A DNA stretch of 64,000 nucleotides. It comes from Pseudoalteromonas flavipulchra NCIMB 2033 = ATCC BAA-314 (lineage in GTDB: Bacteria > Pseudomonadota > Gammaproteobacteria > Enterobacterales > Alteromonadaceae). The notes under the pieces were generated by a model. It was not told the origin of the DNA and searched no databases. It worked only from the letters and a program-made list of their open reading frames with translations. Shown here piece by piece: positions 57,675-64,000 of this stretch (positions are counted from its first letter, which is position 1; every line of letters begins with the position of its first letter). The stretch spans positions 124,001-188,000 of the forward strand of contig JWIH01000009.1 of assembly GCA_000814665.1 (NCBI GenBank), read 5' to 3'. The position numbers were made by a program, and so were the translations under genes.

Positions 57675-59183
57675 ATGAACTTATACAAACAGACTATCGC
57701 GGCACTTATTGCCGGCACTACACCTTTCGCATTCGCAGATTCCAATTTTGTGAACGAAGCGGAATTAATGCAAAAAGCACAAAATGTGAATACCTTTCAA
57801 AGCGAAATCCCTGGATTAATGAATGATCACATCGTACTAGGTACAGCCTATAACAGCGACCAAAAACGCTTTTTGAATGTTCAAACTGTCGCAGGGGAAA
57901 CAGTTGAGACTCTCGGTAATACCCGAGTGCAATTTGAACTAGTAAACAATGGCAGCTATGACGAAGTACTCCGTCAACTCAACGGTAATGTTGATGTTGA
58001 TGTTGGTTTTCCGGTCATTCGTGTAAAAGCTGGCGGTCACTTAGCCAAAGAAATGTCCTCGACAGAGTTTTCTAATACTTATACTTTCCAAGCATCGTTA
58101 ACACCGAAAAAGCGTGTACTTATGCCAGCGGATGCCAACATTGGTTACACCTTGACCCCGTCAGGTAATACGCTAGCGAATGAGTACCAAAGTAAACTAA
58201 TGAGCATGGCAGGCGATGGATTTATCAGTGAGATTGAATACGGTGCACAGCTACTCATTAACATGAAAATTGAATACTTAAGTGAGCAGCACAAAAGTGA
58301 AATTGGCGGTTACTTAGGGGTAAGTTACGGTGCTGGTAATATTGGTATTAGCGTCGATGGTAAGCTTAATTATATCGACGAGGACCTTAAGAAAAGTGTG
58401 CGCATTACCGTCAGAGCCTTACAAAAAGGCGGTGATCCTAAACAGCTTCTCAGCATAATCCCTAACAATATTATCACTTGTTCGCTCGATAACTACGAGC
58501 CTTGCTTTACTTTATTTGAGCAAGCGGTGAACTATGCGAAGAACGACTTTGGTAATCAGTTTAATGCGCTATCTGATTACAACGTAGTACGTTACAAGGC
58601 AACGCCTTACGAGATTAGCTCACAAGGTGTACGTCGTTTAGATTCTGGTAATAAAGATATTCGCTTTGAAACCACTTACCGTACTTTATGGCTTGAAGAT
58701 CAATTCAAAAAGTCGGTTAATCATGAACACCGTGCGCGTGGTGTACTTGCGCAATACGCCAGTTGGATGACAGATGTACAACGTCAAAAAGCAGAAGGCG
58801 TACAAGAAGCCGCTTACAACAATGCATGGATTTATGAGCAATATGCTCGAGTTTGTCGCGATAATCCTTATGGTACAGCTTGTACAGATGCGTGGAACGA
58901 TTACCTAAATACCTGTAGTGGTAGTGGCGTCGGCTGCATACAAAACTACACGCTTGCCGATCTGAATATACCAGCTGATAACATGACGCAATACTTCAAA
59001 TGTGAAAATGCCCGAGAAGCAACAGCAAACTTTGGGGTTGAAGAAAATCATGTATCACTTGGGTTTAGACAGTTGGGCTGGGCGCCTTCCTTTGTTGATG
59101 CAAATGACCCTGCTGCGGGCGTGATGGTTTGGCTACCATGTAAATCAGCCCTACCAACCTATGGAACCGCTTTTGAAAATTAG
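57675..59183 (+). CDS. MACPF/CDC-like secreted protein B
   Basis: A 502-residue protein with a signal peptide (ALIAGTTPFAFA). It aligns along most of its length with protein A: LGTAYNSDQKRF, NTYTFQASLTPKKRV, GDGFISEIEYG then AQLLINMKIEY (about 181-201), GGYLGVSYGAGNIGISVDGK and VRALQKGGDP with GGDP at 252-255. The C-terminal extension of about 90 residues is cysteine-rich (VCRDNPYGTACTDAW; NTCSGSGVGCIQNY). The start follows AGGTGGCAAC, 11 bases after the GEVED gene. It is likely a paralogous subunit of the same pore or complex. Motif-based inference. Confidence 0.65.
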   Translation: MNLYKQTIAALIAGTTPFAFADSNFVNEAELMQKAQNVNTFQSEIPGLMNDHIVLGTAYNSDQKRFLNVQTVAGETVETLGNTRVQFELVNNGSYDEVLRQLNGNVDVDVGFPVIRVKAGGHLAKEMSSTEFSNTYTFQASLTPKKRVLMPADANIGYTLTPSGNTLANEYQSKLMSMAGDGFISEIEYGAQLLINMKIEYLSEQHKSEIGGYLGVSYGAGNIGISVDGKLNYIDEDLKKSVRITVRALQKGGDPKQLLSIIPNNIITCSLDNYEPCFTLFEQAVNYAKNDFGNQFNALSDYNVVRYKATPYEISSQGVRRLDSGNKDIRFETTYRTLWLEDQFKKSVNHEHRARGVLAQYASWMTDVQRQKAEGVQEAAYNNAWIYEQYARVCRDNPYGTACTDAWNDYLNTCSGSGVGCIQNYTLADLNIPADNMTQYFKCENAREATANFGVEENHVSLGFRQLGWAPSFVDANDPAAGVMVWLPCKSALPTYGTAFEN

Positions 59184-59220
59184 TGAGCAGTAAAAACGCT
59201 AAGACTCAATTAGTTCAATT

Positions 59221-59273
59221 GAGGCGTGGCAAGTAATAAACATTCGAACATTGAATTATTACTTGTTCGCCTC
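59221..59273 (+). other. Long intergenic hairpin between MACPF-like genes B and C
   Basis: GAGGCG (59221-59226) pairs with CGCCTC (59268-59273) and AAGTAATAA (59231-59239) with TTATTACTT (59256-59264), around a 16-base loop. It sits 33 bases before the next start and lacks a T-run. Confidence 0.6.
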
Positions 59274-59305
59274 TCCCACAGTAAACCATCTACAGGAATT
59301 TATGT

Positions 59306-60442
59306 ATGCACTTAAGAACCATATTAATAGTGCTCTTTGGCCTGTTAAGCTTTTATGCAAATGCACATACCTATTACTCTTTAAATACTGAGCATGAAAA
59401 ACTCGGACAGGGATTTGAACAGGAATTAGGCATACCGCTTGAATCGTGCCTCGATGGTCAGTGGCAATTTCAGGGTGGTAGCATGGGCGACTTGGCTTAT
59501 CGTGGCGATTTTGACTCCGACACCATGATCAATACCATTACAGGTAGTGTAAAGGCTGGTATCAACTTAGTTATTTTTGGTGGCTCAGCCAAGTTTTCCA
59601 TGCGCAGGAAAGTAACCAAAAATAGAAATTCAGCTGCCTCAGCGGTCGAGTTAACCTATGAAAAAGGAAGTTATAACTTTGAAAATCGAACCACCAAACC
59701 CGCTTTTGTCGAGCTACTCAGTACAGATCCGACTCAGGTCAGAAACCGTTGTGGTGACAGCTTCATCCACAATATCAAACTTGGTTCTCGTATCTATGTT
59801 ACCGCTAAGCTCCATTTTAAAGATCGCACAAAATACGAATGGTTTCAGACCAAAATCAAAGTGAAATTTCTTTTTTTCAGTAAAACTTTTACTAAAACCA
59901 AAGTATTTCAAGAGGCAACCAAAGATGCCGTCTATACGATTCAGGTGAATACCGATGGGGGTATGACGCCAGAACTCGCTAGACTCAGTAAAAATGGCAC
60001 CATACACTGCAAAACCGATAATCTAACTCCCTGTATTACATACGCTGACAATTTATTTAGCTACTTACTAGACGGTGGAGAGTATGTCGACGACCTTAAA
60101 GACGAACATTTAAACGTTTTAAAGTACGAAGTCGAAAGCTATGAAGATTCTGGCCATTATGACCTCGCCTATGCTGGTCACACCGCACTATCTAACCGCT
60201 ATATTGCACTGTCCGCCAGACTCAGAAGTTATCAAGATTTAGTTTATGACGAAATAGAAAGGTTGAGTGCATTTAAAGCTGTGTCTGAAGACCCGCTTGA
60301 AATCGAACAGCTTACAGCTCGTATTTCTGCCCGCAATACGCAGCGCATCGGACTCGAACAAGCTGGCGAATACTGTGCGACACTGCCCGGCACTACCCTT
60401 TGTGAAAATCGCATAGAATCCGCAATCGCAAACGTTGATTAG
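59306..60442 (+). CDS. MACPF/CDC-like secreted protein C
   Basis: A 378-residue protein with a signal peptide (LRTILIVLFGLLSFYANA). It is more divergent than A and B but keeps the order: CGDSFIHNIKLG (149-160), RIYVTAKLHF, a lysine- and phenylalanine-rich strand (IKVKFLFFSKTFTKTK) in place of the glycine-rich one, VNTDGGMTPEL, paired cysteines (IHCKTDNLTPC) and a cysteine pair near the end (EYCATLPGTTLC). The start follows AGGAATTTATGT. The hydrophobic/basic hairpin could be a membrane-inserting segment. It is the last gene of the cluster. Confidence 0.6.
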   Translation: MHLRTILIVLFGLLSFYANAHTYYSLNTEHEKLGQGFEQELGIPLESCLDGQWQFQGGSMGDLAYRGDFDSDTMINTITGSVKAGINLVIFGGSAKFSMRRKVTKNRNSAASAVELTYEKGSYNFENRTTKPAFVELLSTDPTQVRNRCGDSFIHNIKLGSRIYVTAKLHFKDRTKYEWFQTKIKVKFLFFSKTFTKTKVFQEATKDAVYTIQVNTDGGMTPELARLSKNGTIHCKTDNLTPCITYADNLFSYLLDGGEYVDDLKDEHLNVLKYEVESYEDSGHYDLAYAGHTALSNRYIALSARLRSYQDLVYDEIERLSAFKAVSEDPLEIEQLTARISARNTQRIGLEQAGEYCATLPGTTLCENRIESAIANVD

Positions 60443-60599
60443 GCGAGCCAACTTCAGGAAAAGGAGCGCGCTAGCACACGCCCTTAACCCGTTATCCTTA
60501 CCACTCTATTCTCCAACCAATGAGGCTATATAGCCTCGCTTCTTCTATGTCGCAATTAAGCGTCACCTCAAAAAGCGCTGTGGAACCGCTGAGATATTC

Positions 60600-61397
60600 T
60601 TAATCTAATAATGTTGGCGTCTCAGACGTAAAATCAATCCATGTATTAGTGCCTAATAGCTCAGCACCCTCCACACTCGGATCTTCATATCGCATAACGA
60701 AATTTTTTGGTCCGTGCGCGTAGGCCACTACTAAGCCATATTCAGAGTCCAAAAAGCCTCCGTGTGGAACAAGTCCCGGGTAGCTAATACGCCATGCGTT
60801 ACTGTGATTACTTACCTGTCCTAACGTTAGCTTACCGATCACGTTATCTGGTAGTAAAAAGAACCAGTTCCATGGACCACCTGATACAATCGTCATCACT
60901 TCATCGATGCCAACGCCATTTTCGGCGCTATTGACATGTAGTTTCCCAAACTTTTCTTGTAGATAGAACTTAACTTCGCTGCTCATCGCTTTCATGTCGT
61001 ATATCTTAGGATAAGGTGCAACGCCTATCTCTGAAGTAGATAAGAATCCGCCACGATGCATTTCCGGTTGACGCCCAGCTTGCTTGATTTCGTTTAGTAG
61101 CTCACCTCTGTGTAATGAAAATAACGACAGTAACTGCATGCTTTCTTGTTCGTTAATCGCTCTTTTCTTGGACACCTCCAGAATCGGCCGAGCCTCTTCT
61201 GGAATATTCACAGTGCTCACCCTCACTCCGACACGACGTAATACTTGATTTACCTGCTCAATCCCCTTTGACTCGGCTCTGCCATCACTATACGACAGTA
61301 TAAGTTGCCCCTCTCTCTGGGTAGCATTGGCGATACCGCTTGATAGGGGCAATACCGAAACAAGCGCAACTAGCATCAAATTAGAAAACTTCTTCAT
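60600..61397 (-). CDS. Secreted protein of unknown function
   Basis: A 265-residue protein with a signal peptide (LMLVALVSVLPLSSGIANA). The mature region has LSYSDGRAESKGIEQVNQVL, a central MHRGGFLSTSEIGVAPYPK, GPWNWFFLLPDNV and a late PGLVPHGGFLDSEYGLVVAY with a histidine-glycine motif. I do not recognise the family. The start follows GAGGAG. It lies 184 bases downstream of a LysR regulator on the same strand; the gap allows its own promoter. A role in the adjacent secreted cluster is not shown. Confidence 0.6.
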   Translation of the reverse strand: MKKFSNLMLVALVSVLPLSSGIANATQREGQLILSYSDGRAESKGIEQVNQVLRRVGVRVSTVNIPEEARPILEVSKKRAINEQESMQLLSLFSLHRGELLNEIKQAGRQPEMHRGGFLSTSEIGVAPYPKIYDMKAMSSEVKFYLQEKFGKLHVNSAENGVGIDEVMTIVSGGPWNWFFLLPDNVIGKLTLGQVSNHSNAWRISYPGLVPHGGFLDSEYGLVVAYAHGPKNFVMRYEDPSVEGAELLGTNTWIDFTSETPTLLD

Positions 61398-61581
61398 ATT
61401 AATTTCTCCTCAAACAATTAGACAAGTAAGGCAAAACCATCACTGTCGAGCCTATTTTCCAAGTCTAAATATTAATGATGAGTAGAAAAACATAGTTATA
61501 GTAAACAAATTAAACACTGAGAGTAAACAATAAAACAGCAGCGTACGTGCATACTATGTGCCGTTTAGACTATTCTCTGAG

Positions 61582-62475
61582 TCATTCATATTTTAAGTAG
61601 GAAGTTAAGAAATCAATGAATACACGCACTTTTTGTGACTGCGCTTTATGATAGGGATAAACCGCGTAGAGCGCATGGGGACTAATTTTCCAATCCGGTA
61701 ACAGTGGTAGCAATTCACCAGAGTTTATTTCTTTTGCAACAAACACTTCTGGAAGGATCATGATTCCGAGCCCAGCTAATGCCGCTTGTTTTAAAGCCAA
61801 ACCGTTGTTAACGGAATAGTTACTCTTTTGAATGTTGACAACCTGAGTGTCGTCCTCACGCGAAAATGTCCACCTAGTTGCTGAAGAAGATAGACTATAA
61901 ACCAAACAATTATGCAATATCAGTTGTTGAGGACTTGTAGGTGTACCATATTGTGTTAAGTACGATGGAGAAGCGCAAAGAACGCGATCCATAGTAGTTA
62001 GTTTTCTGGACCTAAGCGTGGAGTCTGTTAGTGCTTCTCCTCCACGTATTGCGATATCAATCCCTTGTTCGACCAAGTCGATATACTGATCGTTCATGAC
62101 GACTTCTACCGATATTTCGGGGTACTGTTTCATAAATTCACAAATGGCTGGATTTAACATTAATATGCTTACCGACATTGGAATATTGATCCTTAAAAGC
62201 CCTGAAAGTTGCTGCGAAGACTCTATGATAGAAAGATCAGCACTAACCCATTCATCCAAAATAGTCCTGACGTGGTCATAGTATTGTTGTCCGCTCTCAG
62301 TTACATGCATCTTACGCGTGGTTCTATGAATAAGTGGGCTTTTTAAATACGCCTCAAGTTCATTGATATTTTTACTTATCGCGGCCTTTGATAACGACAA
62401 ATCATCGGCTGCCGCGCTAAAGCTCCCAAGCTCGACAACGCGCCTAAATACTGTAATTGCTTTTAGCTTGTCCAT
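61582..62475 (-). CDS. LysR-family transcriptional regulator
   Basis: A 297-residue regulator. The N-terminal winged helix begins MDKLKAITVFRRVVELGSFS and continues AAADDLSLSKAAISKNINELEA, the LysR helix-turn-helix. The C-terminal periplasmic-binding-protein-like effector domain includes DIAIRGGEALTDSTLRSRKL and GLGIMILPEV, closest to the CrgA-type aromatic/stress subgroup. The target is unknown; the secreted protein gene downstream on the same strand or its own promoter are the nearest candidates. The start follows GGATAGATAT. Confidence 0.9.
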   Translation of the reverse strand: MDKLKAITVFRRVVELGSFSAAADDLSLSKAAISKNINELEAYLKSPLIHRTTRKMHVTESGQQYYDHVRTILDEWVSADLSIIESSQQLSGLLRINIPMSVSILMLNPAICEFMKQYPEISVEVVMNDQYIDLVEQGIDIAIRGGEALTDSTLRSRKLTTMDRVLCASPSYLTQYGTPTSPQQLILHNCLVYSLSSSATRWTFSREDDTQVVNIQKSNYSVNNGLALKQAALAGLGIMILPEVFVAKEINSGELLPLLPDWKISPHALYAVYPYHKAQSQKVRVFIDFLTSYLKYE

Positions 62476-62829
62476 ATATCTATCCTAATTTTATAGCGTT
62501 CAGTCAGTGTGCTTAATGGCACTTTGGCATAGGCCTATCGAGAGATAAAGCCAGCCGATTCAAAAATAATAAGCACTATTCTCATTGGAGAACGACAACT
62601 TATTGGAACATCTTCAGGAATGCCAACTAGTAGCGATAAAAATTTAGCCAACGCTAAGTTTCACAGGTCTCTGTAATATATCTATTTAATAAACAGCATG
62701 TTAAAAAACATCCACATGATAATAAAAAAGGTCTACTTATTTATCAGTGTAATTATTGGAAACTAGTTTCTAAATAAAGTACACTCCCCCGCCCACTGAT
62801 TATTTAATAAAACAAGATAAGATATCAAG
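62476..62829. other. Intergenic region between LysR and leucine-rich lipoprotein genes
   Basis: These 354 bases separate divergent genes and must include their promoters. No gene is supported; a minus frame at 62763-63209 is the shadow of the lipoprotein gene. Confidence 0.5.
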
Positions 62830-64000
62830 ATGATTAAAAGCGCTATATACAAGGGAATCGTAACCTCATTACTCACCTCCACTCTAGCAGCTTGCGGCGG
62901 TAGTGGCAGTGGCAAAGGCGATACACCAGTCACATCAACAAATAAAGCACCAGTAATTGCGACCATAGCACCAATTACTGCAATGGAAAGAGACTCAATC
63001 ACAGCCGTTGCGACCGTAACAGATGAAGATGGTGCGATTGAAACTTTGCTGTGGGAGCAAACGGCAGGAACAACAGTCGAGCTGATAAACAATAATAACG
63101 AAACGCTCGAATTTCGTGCACCTGACATCAATGAAGCGACCACGTTAACGTTTAAGTTAACTGCGACAGACGATAAAGGAGACTCAAGCTCACAAGAATT
63201 TACTGTCAACCTAAGTGCTTACGCTCCACTTTCAAGCTTAACGATTTCAGACGCGGCGCTGGCGCAATGTTTATCAGATACACATCAAGATGTGGGCATT
63301 TCCATTGTTGAATGTACAGACTACCCAATTGTAACTTTATCAGGGCTGTCGGATATTAGCGGCTTATCAACCGTGTCTATTAAAAACGCAGAATTGAATA
63401 ATCTCAACGAGTTAGCTCATATTTCTACGCTCACAGTATTAAAGCTCGATAACGCGTTTGCCGCAGCTGAGCACAGCTCAAATAATGATGCACATTTAGA
63501 ACAAATTAATAAGCTTAACAAACTTGAGTCTTTGTCTATTATTGAAAACAAAGAAGATAGCTCTGGCAAACGCCTAGCGTTCCAGATGCTAGATCTATCA
63601 GGCTTTACGCAACTTCATACGCTTGAAATAGAAAACTATAGTAGCCAATATGAAACTATACAGCTCAGTGAACTTCCAAGTGATAAGCTCACTCGTTTGA
63701 CCCTACGTTCTCTAAGCATTGATGATAAAAGTACCCTAAAACGCTTTAGTAACTTGCAGAGTTTATCTTTGACATACATAAATGATCTGGATTCACTGTC
63801 ATTTTTAAGCGCCATACCTAACCTCACGGCATTAACACTTGATACTATCGAAGCCGCTGATTCAACAGCAATAGAAGCCAAAACAAATCTGACAACACTC
63901 GTACTCAGCAGAACGCGGATTGAAGATTTCTCATTCTTAGAAAAATTTAGTGAGCTGGAAAAACTAGGTCTTAGTACTTATTATAGCAATGTTGAGCTTG
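62830..64000 (+). CDS. Lipoprotein with Ig-like and leucine-rich-type repeats, partial (C-terminus off window)
   Basis: The frame opens at an ATG at 62830 and stays open to the window end, at least 390 residues. A lipobox (STLAACGG) is followed by a glycine-rich linker and a PKD/cadherin-like beta domain of about 90 residues (APVIATIAPITAMERDSITA; TAVATVTDEDGAIETLLWEQ). After about residue 135 come leucine-rich-type repeats of about 22 residues with the internalin-like phrases LSGLSDISGLSTV, LNNLNELAHISTLTVLKL and LSFLSAIPNLTALTL. It is likely a surface-exposed adhesin-like protein. The start has only a weak purine-rich upstream site. Confidence 0.75.
   Translation, partial: MIKSAIYKGIVTSLLTSTLAACGGSGSGKGDTPVTSTNKAPVIATIAPITAMERDSITAVATVTDEDGAIETLLWEQTAGTTVELINNNNETLEFRAPDINEATTLTFKLTATDDKGDSSSQEFTVNLSAYAPLSSLTISDAALAQCLSDTHQDVGISIVECTDYPIVTLSGLSDISGLSTVSIKNAELNNLNELAHISTLTVLKLDNAFAAAEHSSNNDAHLEQINKLNKLESLSIIENKEDSSGKRLAFQMLDLSGFTQLHTLEIENYSSQYETIQLSELPSDKLTRLTLRSLSIDDKSTLKRFSNLQSLSLTYINDLDSLSFLSAIPNLTALTLDTIEAADSTAIEAKTNLTTLVLSRTRIEDFSFLEKFSELEKLGLSTYYSNVEL

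Noticed and set aside
62763..63209. 148-codon minus-strand frame
   Set aside because: Serine/valine-rich shadow antisense to the leucine-rich lipoprotein gene, whose frame has a signal peptide and lipobox.

Overview
The window looks like a chromosome segment of a marine gammaproteobacterium. Pseudoalteromonas or a close Alteromonadales relative is my best guess. The reasons are the LodA/LodB quinoprotein oxidase pair, many secreted metalloproteases and lipoproteins, a TonB-dependent receptor, HAMP and PAS chemoreceptors, and dispersed short palindromic repeats of the form GCCGCTTTACGCGGCGATC. The genus is inferred from gene content only. No rRNA, tRNA or CRISPR array was seen.

Bases 1-30200 are mostly ordinary or niche-adaptation genes. 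In order they are: a LodB-like flavoprotein (cut by the window edge) with a LodA-like oxidase; a secreted zinc-dependent phospholipase-C-like protein; a YecA-like protein; a membrane-anchored zinc protease-like protein; small membrane and secreted proteins; a C-terminally shortened methyltransferase; Dgt dGTPase; an orphan PD-(D/E)XK-like protein; a siderophore-type TonB receptor with a candidate Fur box; two chemoreceptors; a glycerophosphodiesterase lipoprotein; a five-CHRD-domain lipoprotein; a collagen-like/choice-of-anchor-I lipoprotein; an M6 protease; a NudB-type Nudix hydrolase with a D-threonine-aldolase-like enzyme; and a periplasmic solute-binding-like protein. Four REP/BIME-type arrays sit between these genes, and one gene spacer carries a roughly 255-bp MITE-like element that has a second copy at 48.4 kb.

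Bases 30220-41355 form an AT-rich island bounded by inverted, identical 30-bp IS30-type ends. The left boundary is an IS30-like element whose transposase has three in-frame stops. The right boundary is a set of IS-end fragments including a perfect 24-bp-arm palindrome. Five minus-strand genes fill the island. The first three (40528 to 36994) are a probable ABC-three-component (ABC-3C) conflict system: a nuclease-like CTD protein, a middle component and a DUF3732-type ATPase. Next comes a two-gene module: a 1411-residue protein with STAS-like, HATPase, two phosphoribosyltransferase-like and a second HATPase-like region, followed by a receiver-like/nucleoside-deoxyribosyltransferase-like protein. 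The second module looks like an undescribed signalling or defence system.

Bases 41500-48330 hold a QmcA/NfeD pair and a tightly coupled five-gene MacB-like exporter with three adaptor (HlyD-like) subunits. Bases 48830-60442 hold a secretome cluster on the plus strand: a lipoprotein, an M4 metalloprotease with PKD and GEVED domains, a secreted Hint (intein-like) protein, three secreted paralogues with MACPF/CDC-like sequence motifs, and a small GEVED-domain protein. The last six look like one multi-component pore-forming toxin or predation locus. The window ends with an unknown secreted protein, a LysR regulator, and the start of a lipoprotein with an immunoglobulin-like region and leucine-rich-type repeats.
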